A stretch of DNA of 64,000 nucleotides. Origin: Erythrobacter colymbi (GTDB lineage Bacteria > Pseudomonadota > Alphaproteobacteria > Sphingomonadales > Sphingomonadaceae). The stretch covers positions 372,001-436,000 of the forward strand of contig NZ_MUYK01000001.1 in assembly GCF_002155685.1 (NCBI RefSeq), given 5' to 3'. The position numbers were made by a program, and so were the translations under genes. The notes below the pieces were generated by a model that was not told the DNA's origin, searched no databases, and worked only from the letters and a program-made list of their open reading frames with translations. Below, piece after piece: positions 26,138 to 33,702 of this stretch (position 1 is its first letter; every line of letters starts with the position of its first letter).

Positions 26138-26923
26138 ATGGAAGTTTCAGCCAACACCCCCGCCGTCGTGACCGGCGGTGCCTCGGGCCTCGGCGCGGCG
26201 ACCGCCCGCGCGCTGGCCGCCAAGGGCGCCAAGGTCGCGATCTTCGACATGAACGCCGAAAAGGGCGAGGCCCTCGCCGCGGAAATCGGCGGGGTGTTCT
26301 GCCTGGTCAACGTGACCAAGGACGAAGACGTCGACGCCGGTTTCGCCAAGGCCCGCGCGGCCCACGGGCAGGAGCGCATCCTCGTCAACTGCGCAGGCAT
26401 CGGCAACGCGATCAAGACCGCCAGCCGCTCCAAGGAAGACGGATCGGTCAAGCACTTCCCGATCTCGGCCTTCGACTTCGTGATCCAGGTCAACCTGATC
26501 GGCACCTTCCGCTGCATCGCCAAGTCGGCTGCGGGCATGCTGACCCTTGATCCGATCGACGAATTCGGCGAGCGCGGGGCGATCGTCAACACCGCGTCGG
26601 TCGCGGGCGAGGACGGCCAGATCGGCCAAGCGGCCTACTCGGCCTCGAAGGCGGGCGTCATCGGCATGACCCTCCCCATCGCGCGCGACCTGATGAACGA
26701 GGGCATCCGCGTCAACACCATTCTGCCGGGCATCTTCGACACCCCGCTGCTCGCCGCCGCGCCGCAGAACGTGCGCGATGCGCTGGCCGCTTCGGTGCCG
26801 TTCCCCAAGCGTCTCGGCATCCCGACCGAGTATGCCAAGCTCGCCATGACCATGATCGAGACCGGCTACTTCAACGGCGAGGACGTGCGCCTCGACGGCG
26901 CAATTCGCATGGCTCCGCGCTAA
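26138..26923 (+). CDS. 3-hydroxyacyl-CoA dehydrogenase type 2-like short-chain dehydrogenase
   Basis: 261 residues, a classical Rossmann short-chain dehydrogenase. The cofactor motif TGGASGLG is at about 12-19, 'IFDMN' ends strand 2 with an Asp favouring NAD+, and the catalytic residues are Ser in 'NTASVAG' (about 154), Tyr167 and Lys171 in 'YSASK'. The sequence style (VVTGGASGLG..., RVNTILPGIFDTPLL) matches the HSD10 / type-2 3-hydroxyacyl-CoA dehydrogenases that oxidise 3-hydroxyacyl-CoA to 3-ketoacyl-CoA, the step just before the thiolase encoded upstream. GAGAGGAAA precedes the start. A parS-like palindrome lies 16 bases after the stop. Confidence 0.88.
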   Translation: MEVSANTPAVVTGGASGLGAATARALAAKGAKVAIFDMNAEKGEALAAEIGGVFCLVNVTKDEDVDAGFAKARAAHGQERILVNCAGIGNAIKTASRSKEDGSVKHFPISAFDFVIQVNLIGTFRCIAKSAAGMLTLDPIDEFGERGAIVNTASVAGEDGQIGQAAYSASKAGVIGMTLPIARDLMNEGIRVNTILPGIFDTPLLAAAPQNVRDALAASVPFPKRLGIPTEYAKLAMTMIETGYFNGEDVRLDGAIRMAPR

Positions 26924-26939
26924 GCGAAAACCGGCCCCT

Positions 26940-26955
26940 TGTTTCACGTGAAACA
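26940..26955. other. parS centromere site (ParB-binding palindrome)
   Basis: The 16-base perfect palindrome TGTTTCACGTGAAACA is identical to the published bacterial parS consensus used in Caulobacter. ParB loads here and spreads, aiding chromosome segregation. It lies in the convergent gap after the dehydrogenase gene. No parA, parB, gidA/gidB or other origin-linked genes are in the window, so this may be one of several dispersed parS sites. Confidence 0.8.
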
Positions 26956-26981
26956 GGGGGCTGGACGGCGCTGACAGGGGT

Positions 26982-27026
26982 CTGGAGGGGGTCGAGACGG
27001 GGTCTGACCCCGGTCTGGCCCCACCT
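26982..27026 (+). repeat. 45-base dispersed intergenic repeat, copy 1
   Basis: Begins CTGGAGGGGGTC and ends CCCCACCT. The first 29 bases match copy 2 (45403-45447, minus strand) at 28 of 29 positions. After an eight-base variable spacer of equal length the final eight bases match exactly. It lies between parS and the terminator of the convergent gene pair. Confidence 0.75.
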
Positions 27027-27032
27027 GACAAG

Positions 27033-27072
27033 CAAAGGGCCCTCCCGCCACCCGGCGGCGAGGGTCTTTTGC
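27033..27072. terminator. Bidirectional terminator between dehydrogenase and oxygenase genes
   Basis: Imperfect stem AAAGGGCCCTCCCGCC pairing with GGCGGCGAGGGTCTTTT across an ACCC loop. Outer CCTGACA / TGTCAGG arms (about 27023-27080) extend the pairing. T-runs are available on both strands for the convergent genes. Confidence 0.7.
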
Positions 27073-27074
27073 TG

Positions 27075-27950
27075 TCAGGCCAGCGCGTCCTCGCCCGGAT
27101 GGGTGAAAAGGTCGCACAGCGGCTCCAGTTCCGGGATGCCGAAATGCGCCCCCCAGCGATGCGGCAGGACAAGGTCCTCGGCATCGGCGGGGTAGTAGTG
27201 GAAGAAGAGCAGATGGCAGAACCCGCCCGCAACCTTCGGGCGGCGGTAGTGCCATTGCGACGAGCCCTGGAACAGCAGCGCCTGCCCGGGCTGCATCAGG
27301 TGTTCGGCGAAATCGAGCGCGGCATCGGCGATCACCGTCTCGGGATCGAAGCTCGCGGGCATTTCGCCCCCCGCCCAGTCGACCGGACGGCTGACGTGGA
27401 TCGGCCACACCGCATCCTGCTCGATGCAGTAGTCGAAGGTGTACATCGCCCGCGGATCGTCCATGTGCAGGTCGCACTTGCCGCTCGCCCCGTAGCGACT
27501 GAGAAAGTTGTAGCTCGATACCAGACGCTGGCCGGTCAGCGCCTCGACCCGCGGGCGGAGTTCTTCCTGCAATTCCACGAAGCGCGGGATGCGCCACATG
27601 ACATCGCGCCCGAAATCGGCGTTCTCGCGCGCCTGCTGGGCGTGCGCATCGGGCCGGGCGGCGCGGGATATGGCGATGATCTCCTCTCGGGTCGCATCAT
27701 CGAAGACATCATCGACCAGTATCTCGCGCCAGCCCGGCGCCGCGCCGAGCGAGGCCAGCCCCGCCACGAAATCGGGAAGCCTCTCGGGACGCACCTTGGC
27801 GAGATAGCGCCGCGCGACTTCGACCCGGCGCAGGAAGTGGGAATCGTACCAGCCCAGCTGGCCGACCTCGCGGATCGCGGCCGCGGCTTGCAGGTGCAAG
27901 ACGAAATAGGCCGGATCGCGCAGCCGGGTCTGTGGCACTCTCGTCGACAT
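27075..27950 (-). CDS. Putative 2OG-Fe(II) oxygenase of unknown substrate
   Basis: 291 residues, no signal peptide. The C-terminal half looks like a double-stranded beta-helix oxygenase. 'LHMDDPRAMYTF' gives His162-x-Asp164, and 'SQWHYRRP' gives distal His234 with a following Arg pair in the place of the 2OG-binding residue. 'PGQALLFQGSSQWHYR' resembles the strand carrying the distal His in phytanoyl-CoA and prolyl hydroxylase folds. The N-terminal 130 residues are helical and unrecognised. GGAAGG abuts the ATG at 27950, an unusually short ribosome-site spacing, and there is no better downstream start. It is the fourth oxygenase candidate in 13 kb, flanked by acyl-CoA genes. Family call is moderate, substrate unknown. 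Confidence 0.65.
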   Translation of the reverse strand: MSTRVPQTRLRDPAYFVLHLQAAAAIREVGQLGWYDSHFLRRVEVARRYLAKVRPERLPDFVAGLASLGAAPGWREILVDDVFDDATREEIIAISRAARPDAHAQQARENADFGRDVMWRIPRFVELQEELRPRVEALTGQRLVSSYNFLSRYGASGKCDLHMDDPRAMYTFDYCIEQDAVWPIHVSRPVDWAGGEMPASFDPETVIADAALDFAEHLMQPGQALLFQGSSQWHYRRPKVAGGFCHLLFFHYYPADAEDLVLPHRWGAHFGIPELEPLCDLFTHPGEDALA

Positions 27951-28169
27951 TCCTTCCGGGCACCCCCATGCCCCGTCTCGTTCGGGGGCGAATTTGGCAC
28001 GAATCCATCGGCTGACAACCGAAAATACTAACCAAAGATAGGTTTGGATGTAACTTCAGTCACTTCCTTTCGGTGCCCGTCCCTGATCGGCACAGCCCAT
28101 CGCTTTTGCGGGGGTTCCCTTTTGCCGCAGGCATGGCATCACCCGGACAAAGCAGGAGAGGGATCCGCC

Positions 28170-29042
28170 ATGAGCAAGACCACCCAGATCATCGTCACCA
28201 AGGCTGACGGCATCGCCACCATCACCTTGAACCGTCCCGAGAAAATGAACGCCTATACCCGCACGATGGGTGAGGAGATCATGGCGGCGATGGACGATAT
28301 CGACGCCGACGACGCGATCCGCGCGGTGATCTTCACCGGCAGCGGCGAGAAAGCCTTCTGCGCCGGCGCGGACCTGACGCCCGAAGGCGGCGGGCAGGTG
28401 TTCTCGAGCGGGGACAGCGTCGATTCGCTGTCCGATCCGCGCGTGCGCGATGGTGGAGGCCTGCTGACGCTGCGCCTGTTCGAATCGAAGAAGCCGCTGA
28501 TTTCGGCCTGCAACGGCGTGGCGGTAGGCGTGGGCGCGACGATGCAGCTCGCGATGGACATTCGCCTTGCCAGCAGCACCGCGCGCTACGGCTTCGTCTT
28601 CGCGCGGCGCGGGATCGTGCCCGAAGCCGCCTCGAGCTGGTTTCTGCCGCGCATCGTCGGCATCAGCCAGGCGCTCGAATGGTGCTATACGGGGCGCATC
28701 TTCGATGCCGAGGAAGCCAGGGCCGGCGGCCTCGTGCGCTCGGTCCATGCGCCCGAGAATCTGCTCCACGCGGCGCAAGGTCTGGCGCGCGAGATTGCCG
28801 ACAACACCTCGGCGATCTCGGTGGCGATGACGCGCGCGATGATGTGGCGTCTGGCAAGCAGCGACCACCCGATGGAGGCGCACAAGATCGACAGCCGCGC
28901 GATCTACCGCCTCAGCCGCGGCGCCGATGCCAAGGAGGGGATCGCGAGCTTCCTCGAAAAGCGCAAGCCCATGTATCCCGGCAAGGTCAGCGCCGACATG
29001 CCCGATTTCTACCCGTGGTGGGACGAACGCCCCTATGAGTGA
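28170..29042 (+). CDS. Enoyl-CoA hydratase/isomerase family protein (crotonase)
   Basis: 290 residues of the crotonase fold. 'ITLNRPEKMNAYTRTM' near 16-31, the oxyanion-hole segment 'AFCAGADLTPEGG' near 63-75 and 'GVAVGVGATMQLAMDIRLAS' near 113-132 are family signatures. It hydrates or isomerises enoyl-CoA esters. The ATG at 28170 follows AGGAGAGGG; the upstream in-frame extension is not crotonase-like. The last eight bases overlap the start of the MarR gene, implying translational coupling. With the nearby thiolase and hydroxyacyl-CoA dehydrogenase the enzymes of a beta-oxidation cycle are nearly complete, lacking an acyl-CoA dehydrogenase or ligase here. Confidence 0.9.
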   Translation: MSKTTQIIVTKADGIATITLNRPEKMNAYTRTMGEEIMAAMDDIDADDAIRAVIFTGSGEKAFCAGADLTPEGGGQVFSSGDSVDSLSDPRVRDGGGLLTLRLFESKKPLISACNGVAVGVGATMQLAMDIRLASSTARYGFVFARRGIVPEAASSWFLPRIVGISQALEWCYTGRIFDAEEARAGGLVRSVHAPENLLHAAQGLAREIADNTSAISVAMTRAMMWRLASSDHPMEAHKIDSRAIYRLSRGADAKEGIASFLEKRKPMYPGKVSADMPDFYPWWDERPYE

Positions 29043-29526
29043 CGAGGACAGCGCGCTGTCTGGCGAGCTGGCGGGGTTCTTGCCCTACCAGCTCTCGGTC
29101 GCGTCCAACGCGGTGAGCGCGCTGATCGCCGAGCGCTATCGCAAGCGCTTCGGCCTCAAGATCCCCGAATGGCGGGTGATGGCGGTGCTGGGCGACGGGG
29201 GCCCGGAAGGTTCAGGCGCCGGTGGGGCGATGACCCAGCGCGCGCTGACCGCGGCGACCGTGATGGACAAGGTCGCGGTCAACCGCGCGGTCAAGGTGCT
29301 GGAGGAGCGCGGGCTGATCGCGCGGGTGCCCAATCCGGGCGATGGCCGCTCGCACCTGCTGGCGCTGACGGGGGAGGGCCGGGCGATCCACGCCGAGGTC
29401 ATGCCGCTGGCCCGGGCGACCGAGGCCGATCTGCTCGCCGAACTCGCACCGGGCGAGGAAGACGCGCTGCGCCGCCTGCTGGCCCGCCTGCGCGCGCGGG
29501 CGATGCGCCTGTCGGAGAACCGCTAA
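29035..29526 (+). CDS. MarR family transcriptional regulator
   Basis: 163 residues. Winged-helix DNA-binding protein: the helix-turn-helix spans about 58-90 ('ALTAATVMDKVAVNRAVKVL'), followed by the wing 'NPGDGRSHLLALT', the most conserved MarR motif. Dimerisation helices are at both ends. It usually represses adjacent genes and releases DNA on binding a small aromatic or acyl-CoA ligand. The ATG at 29035 overlaps the crotonase stop (29040-29042), so the regulator is co-translated with the enzyme it probably controls. A Gly-rich loop (EGSGAGG) is inserted before the recognition helices. Confidence 0.9.
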   Translation: MSDEDSALSGELAGFLPYQLSVASNAVSALIAERYRKRFGLKIPEWRVMAVLGDGGPEGSGAGGAMTQRALTAATVMDKVAVNRAVKVLEERGLIARVPNPGDGRSHLLALTGEGRAIHAEVMPLARATEADLLAELAPGEEDALRRLLARLRARAMRLSENR

Positions 29527-29545
29527 GGTCTGCCCCAATAGGCAA

Positions 29546-29581
29546 GGGCCGGAGCCGGGGGTTGCCCCCCAACTCCGGCCC
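29546..29581. terminator. Hairpin between convergent marR-type gene and tadC
   Basis: GGGCCGGAG (29546-29554) pairs with CTCCGGCCC (29573-29581). Inside, GGGGG and CCCCC can pair further. It is a strong stem without a T-run, so its efficiency as an intrinsic terminator is uncertain. Confidence 0.5.
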
Positions 29582-29610
29582 CGCTCGGCCACATCAGCAG
29601 CATTTGGCGA

Positions 29611-30606
29611 CTACTTGATGAGGTTGTCCGAGATCGAGCACGCTGCGGGGCCGAGAATAACGACGAACAGCGTGGGAAGAATGAAGACGATAAGCGGCAC
29701 GGTCATGATCGCGGGCAGACGCGCGGCCTTTTCCTCGGCGCGCATCATGCGCTCGTTGCGGAATTCGGCCGAGAGCACGCGCAGCGCCGAAGCGAGCGGT
29801 GTACCGTAGCGTTCGGTCTGGATCATGGTCGTCACCACGCCCTTCACCGCTTCGAGATTGACGCGGTAGGCAAGGTTGTTGAACGCCATGCGCCGTTCGT
29901 TGAGGAAGCTGAGCTCGATCGCGGTGAGGGCGAATTCGTCGCCCAGTTCCGGATAGGCGCGGCCCAGTTCCTTGGCGACGCGGTTGAAGGCGGCGTCGAC
30001 GGTGAGACCGGCCTCGGCGCAGATCACCAGCAGGTCGAGCGCATCGGGCAGGCCCTTCTGGATTTCCTTGGTGCGCTTGGTCGCCTTGTTCTTGAGGAAG
30101 ATTTCCGGGCCCTTGTAGGACAGGAAAACGCTCATCGCGAAGGCGAACAGGCGGGTCATCGGGCCCCAGTCGGGCCAGAATTCGACCACGTAGATCAGCA
30201 GGCCCATGATCCCGCCGACCACGATCGGCGCGATGGCGCGCAGACCGATGATGAGAACCGCGAGTTCCTTGTTGCGGTAGCCCGCATGCGCCAGCTTCTG
30301 CTGGATGGTCTTGATCTGGCTGTCCTGGAGGACGTTCAGCTTGTCGAGGCTCGACTTGACCTTGTCGGTCGTGTCGGTGCGCCGCACGAGGCTGGTGCGC
30401 TTCTTCGAGGCGGCGGTGACGATACCGGCCTTGAGCTGTTCGCGCCGCGCTTCGAGCGCCTTGACGCGCTTGGCCATCGGGTCGCGGATCGTGACCGCGG
30501 CATAGATCGCCAGCATCATCGCGAAGGCGGCCATGCCGACGAGCACCGTGCCGACGACGATGACGTCGAAGCCGAGCAGTACTGGTCCGGCGGGTTGGTT
30601 GATCAT
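29611..30606 (-). CDS. tadC: Tad pilus inner-membrane protein TadC
   Basis: 331 residues with a T2SF (GspF-like) domain. An N-terminal membrane segment (about 10-36), two more near 118-165, a cytoplasmic helical domain with 'PDALDLLVICAEAGLTVDAA' and 'ERYGTPLASALRVLS', and a C-terminal segment (LIVFILPTLFVVILGPA). With TadB it forms the platform that couples the ATPase motor to Flp pilus extrusion. The start at 30606 follows GAGGACC. The gene lies 19 bases after tadB in the same direction and is the last of the Cpa/Tad series here. Confidence 0.93.
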   Translation of the reverse strand: MINQPAGPVLLGFDVIVVGTVLVGMAAFAMMLAIYAAVTIRDPMAKRVKALEARREQLKAGIVTAASKKRTSLVRRTDTTDKVKSSLDKLNVLQDSQIKTIQQKLAHAGYRNKELAVLIIGLRAIAPIVVGGIMGLLIYVVEFWPDWGPMTRLFAFAMSVFLSYKGPEIFLKNKATKRTKEIQKGLPDALDLLVICAEAGLTVDAAFNRVAKELGRAYPELGDEFALTAIELSFLNERRMAFNNLAYRVNLEAVKGVVTTMIQTERYGTPLASALRVLSAEFRNERMMRAEEKAARLPAIMTVPLIVFILPTLFVVILGPAACSISDNLIK

Positions 30607-30625
30607 GGTCCTCGCTCCCCCGCCG

Positions 30626-31597
30626 TCAGATTTCGAAGTTGACCATCTTGGCCATGATGAACACGCCGATGCCCATCCACACGCCCGCACCAAGGCCGGC
30701 CACGATCAGGCGGTCGTCGGTGAAGAAGGTGCCCATGTACTTGGGGTTGATGTACATGATCGCGCCGAAGACCAGGAACGGCAGCGAGCCGACGATGTAG
30801 GCCGAGGCCTTGGATTCCGAGCTCATGGCGCGGATCTTGAGCTTCATCTGGGCGCGCTTGCGCAGCACGTCGGCGAGGTTCGAGAGGGTTTCGGCAAGGT
30901 TGCCCCCCGTCTCGCGCTGGATCGCCAGGGTGATCGTGAAGAAGTTGAACTCCGCGATGCCGAGCTTGTCGGCGGTGTCCTGGAGCGCGTCCTCCATGGT
31001 CTTGCCGACCTTGATGCGGTCGATCACGGTCTTGAACTCGTAGCCGACCGGACCGGGCACTTCGGTCGAGACGATCTGGAGCGTCTCGGTCACCGGCAGA
31101 CCCGAACGCAGACCGCGCACGAGCAGCTCGATCCCGTCGGGGAACTTCGAGACGAAGGCGTTGGTGCGCTTGTTGATCAGCCAGTTGACCACGAAGTGCG
31201 GCAGGCCCGCGCCCACGAACAGGCCCACGCCCAGCGACAGGATCGGCGCGCGGCTCATGGTGAAGACCACCACCGCCACCGCCAGCGTCAGGCCGAGCGA
31301 GGCGTAGATATACTGCGAAACGGTCCAGCCCTTGCCGGTGCGGTTGAGCCGCACGGCCAGCGCTTCGGTCCGCGATCCGGAGCCGGCGACCTTGTAGTTC
31401 TTGGGCTTGCGCGCCGCGATCGCGCGCTTGAACTGCGCGTCGACCTTGGCATCGAGGCTTTCCGAGTGCCGGTAACGCAGCGCCTGGATGCGGCGCTTGG
31501 TCGCCTTGGCAGCGCCCGAGCCTGCGACCACGGCATAGCCCGCGACCAGCACAGCGAAGATCACCAGGGTGATGAGCAGGGTTTGGAAGAAGTCCAT
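30626..31597 (-). CDS. tadB: Tad pilus inner-membrane protein TadB
   Basis: 323 residues. N-terminal membrane segment (about 6-26), a central pair around 100-145, then the GspF-type domain 'LRSGLPVTETLQIVSTEVPG' and 'ALAIQRETGGNLAETLSNLADVLR' (quoted in part: RETGGNLAETLSNLADVL), and terminal membrane segments. It is the TadC partner in the Flp/Tad secretion platform. Normally the ATPase gene cpaF/tadA sits immediately before tadB; here the preceding gene is cpaE, 106 bases away, and that gap has no coding remnant. Confidence 0.92.
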   Translation of the reverse strand: MDFFQTLLITLVIFAVLVAGYAVVAGSGAAKATKRRIQALRYRHSESLDAKVDAQFKRAIAARKPKNYKVAGSGSRTEALAVRLNRTGKGWTVSQYIYASLGLTLAVAVVVFTMSRAPILSLGVGLFVGAGLPHFVVNWLINKRTNAFVSKFPDGIELLVRGLRSGLPVTETLQIVSTEVPGPVGYEFKTVIDRIKVGKTMEDALQDTADKLGIAEFNFFTITLAIQRETGGNLAETLSNLADVLRKRAQMKLKIRAMSSESKASAYIVGSLPFLVFGAIMYINPKYMGTFFTDDRLIVAGLGAGVWMGIGVFIMAKMVNFEI

Positions 31598-31703
31598 GCC
31601 GTCGTGTCCTGCCTTAGTTCCTTGCCGCGCAGCCTATCGCTGCCGCATTGCCGTGGGACCGGCGGGCAGGGGAGCCGGTGCTCGCCCGCCCGCTGGCTGA
31701 TGC

Positions 31704-32984
31704 TTATTCTGCCGCTGCGGGCTCGCCCTTGGTCTTCTTGGGCAGCAGCGACTTGATGTCGAAGTTGCCGAGCAGCGACTTCTTTTCGGCCCCGAAGCTG
31801 GCCGTCTCGTCCGAGCTCACGCCCATCACGCGCTCGGCGATCTGGCGGATCGCCGCGGTCGCCTTGCTCGAGCGGTTGGCATCGACGAACACCTGGCCAA
31901 GCTTGGCCGCGTTGGTGGCCGCCTTGACGTCGTAGGGGATCACGAAGTCGACCTTGCGCTCGATCGAGGCCTCGAAGTCGGCCCTGCTGATCTCCGACAG
32001 GCTCGGCTGGACCTTGTTGGCGACGATCATCGGATGCGCGTGGCTCGCGTTGGACTTGAGCCACGAGAGGATCCGGATCGTGTCGCGCGCCGAGGCGAGG
32101 GTGAGCTCGCAGGTCAGCACCACCAGGTTCACGTCAGCCAGAAGCTGCGGGAAGTTGATGAGCATGTTGCGCGGCAGATCGATCACCGTCATCTCGAACG
32201 CCTGGCGGAACTCGTCCTCCAGCTGCACGAAGGCGGCGCCATCGGTCATCAGCGGCTGGTTGATCGGGGCTTCCGCCGAGAGGATCGACAGGTTGTCACC
32301 GGCCCGCACCATCGCGCGCTCGATAAACAGCGGGTCGATGCGGCTCGGGTTTTCGATCGCGTCGGTCAGACCGCGGCCCGGCTCCAGATCGAGCGCGAGC
32401 GCGCCCGTGCCGAAGTGGACGTCGAGGTCGAGCAGCGCGGTCGGCGACTTGTGCTGTTCGCTGAACAGCCACGCGAGCGAGGTGGCGAGCGTCGAGGCCC
32501 CCACGCCGCCGCGGGTGCCCACCACCGCGGTCGAGATGTGACGCTTGACCGCATCGGAATCGCCCGCCTTGGGCGACATGAACACGGCGAGCGCCTGGTT
32601 GAGCGCATCATGCACCTGCTGCGGCGACAAGGGCTTGAGCAGGTAGTCGTGGATCCCGCTCGAGAGCAGGTCGCGGTAGAGGCGCACGTCGTTGACCTGG
32701 CCGATGGCGATCACCACCGTGCCCGGCTCGCACACTTCGGCGAGCGCGTTGATGTCGTTCAGCGGGTCGCCGCTTTCCGACAGGTCGACCACGAGGATCG
32801 CCGGCGAGGCGCTGACCGAGAGCGATTGCACCGCGTTGCGCAGGCCGCCCTTGTTGCACTTCTCCGGCTGCCAGCCGAGCTCGATCACCACCGGACGCAG
32901 CACATCGAGTGCGTTGTCGTCGCAAATATAGGCCGAGAAGGGATCGCGATTGCCGGGCAGGCCCGATTTCCAGGGAGCATTCAT
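31704..32984 (-). CDS. cpaE: Pilus assembly protein CpaE/TadZ
   Basis: 426 residues. An N-terminal receiver-like domain (about 15-135, with 'LLSSGIHDYLLKPLSP') precedes a ParA/MinD-type ATPase domain. The deviant Walker A is 'VVGTRGGVGASTLATSLAWL' (about 154-173), followed by 'LLDLDVHFGTGALALDLEPG'. CpaE/TadZ places the Tad machine at the cell pole. Gly-Ala replaces the usual Gly-Lys before Ser/Thr, as in other TadZ proteins, which may alter hydrolysis. The start (ATG 32984) is three bases from the cpaD stop. Confidence 0.92.
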   Translation of the reverse strand: MNAPWKSGLPGNRDPFSAYICDDNALDVLRPVVIELGWQPEKCNKGGLRNAVQSLSVSASPAILVVDLSESGDPLNDINALAEVCEPGTVVIAIGQVNDVRLYRDLLSSGIHDYLLKPLSPQQVHDALNQALAVFMSPKAGDSDAVKRHISTAVVGTRGGVGASTLATSLAWLFSEQHKSPTALLDLDVHFGTGALALDLEPGRGLTDAIENPSRIDPLFIERAMVRAGDNLSILSAEAPINQPLMTDGAAFVQLEDEFRQAFEMTVIDLPRNMLINFPQLLADVNLVVLTCELTLASARDTIRILSWLKSNASHAHPMIVANKVQPSLSEISRADFEASIERKVDFVIPYDVKAATNAAKLGQVFVDANRSSKATAAIRQIAERVMGVSSDETASFGAEKKSLLGNFDIKSLLPKKTKGEPAAAE

Positions 32985-32987
32985 GGC

Positions 32988-33683
32988 TTAGTTACCTCCT
33001 CCACCGCCGCCGCCGCCGGAGCCGGCCGTGCCGGGGTCCTTCAGGCCGGATTTGCCGGTCGGTTCCATTTCACGATAGGTCGAGATCGCCTTGCTCGAGG
33101 TCGCGATCACGGTCTCGCCCGAGCCCTTCTTGCCTTCGAGCAGATCCTGCGGATCGGCCACCATCGCGGCGAGGTTGCTGTTCACCGCGCAGCCGTGGCC
33201 CGGGTGCAGGCCGTTGGTGTAGTTCATGTCGCTCTTGGCCGACCAGTCGGGGCAGCCCGGCACGCTGGCGCTGGAGCGGGTGATGACCACGCGCGCCTGG
33301 CCCGGCTGGAGGTAGCCCGGGGTGACGGGTGCGGTATCGCTCAGCATCAGGCCATAACGGCCCGCCAGATCGCGGATCGCGTTGGTCACGGCCGGGTTCT
33401 GGCCCGGGTTCTCGATCGCGATGCGATCACCGTAGCGCAGGTCCATCGTCTCGAACCAGCCGTTGAGGCGCTGCTGTTCCGAGATCGGCAGGCCGGCGCT
33501 GCTGGTGGTCACGTCGAGCACCATGTTGGTGCGTTCCACGACCGGCTGCTTGACGCTGTAGAGCGAGGGGTTGGTCGGCATCCCGCCGCAGCCGGCAAGG
33601 CCGAGGCCCAGCGCCAGCGCGATCGCGGCCTTGGAGACGAGGGCAGGCACGCGGGCCGGCCGGGTGTGTCGTGCATTCGGCAT
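32988..33683 (-). CDS. cpaD: Pilus assembly lipoprotein CpaD
   Basis: 231 residues. The signal sequence ends in the lipobox LAGC at about residues 30-33, so the mature protein is anchored by lipid to the outer membrane, where CpaD supports the CpaC secretin. 'PGCPDWSAKSDMNYTN' and 'GCAVNSNLAAMVADPQDLL' are conserved CpaD features. The C-terminus is a glycine run (GGGGGGGG). The ATG at 33683 follows AGGAAAGG; the longer open frame upstream is not conserved-looking. Upstream cpaC ends 19 bases before. Confidence 0.92.
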   Translation of the reverse strand: MPNARHTRPARVPALVSKAAIALALGLGLAGCGGMPTNPSLYSVKQPVVERTNMVLDVTTSSAGLPISEQQRLNGWFETMDLRYGDRIAIENPGQNPAVTNAIRDLAGRYGLMLSDTAPVTPGYLQPGQARVVITRSSASVPGCPDWSAKSDMNYTNGLHPGHGCAVNSNLAAMVADPQDLLEGKKGSGETVIATSSKAISTYREMEPTGKSGLKDPGTAGSGGGGGGGGN

Positions 33684-33702
33684 CTGAGGCACCTTTCCTG
33701 GA

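Noticed and set aside
31598..31703. Possible remnant of cpaF between cpaE and tadB
   Set aside because: The 106 bases have no Walker A/B-like coding sequence in any frame; it looks like plain intergenic DNA with a GC-rich hairpin.
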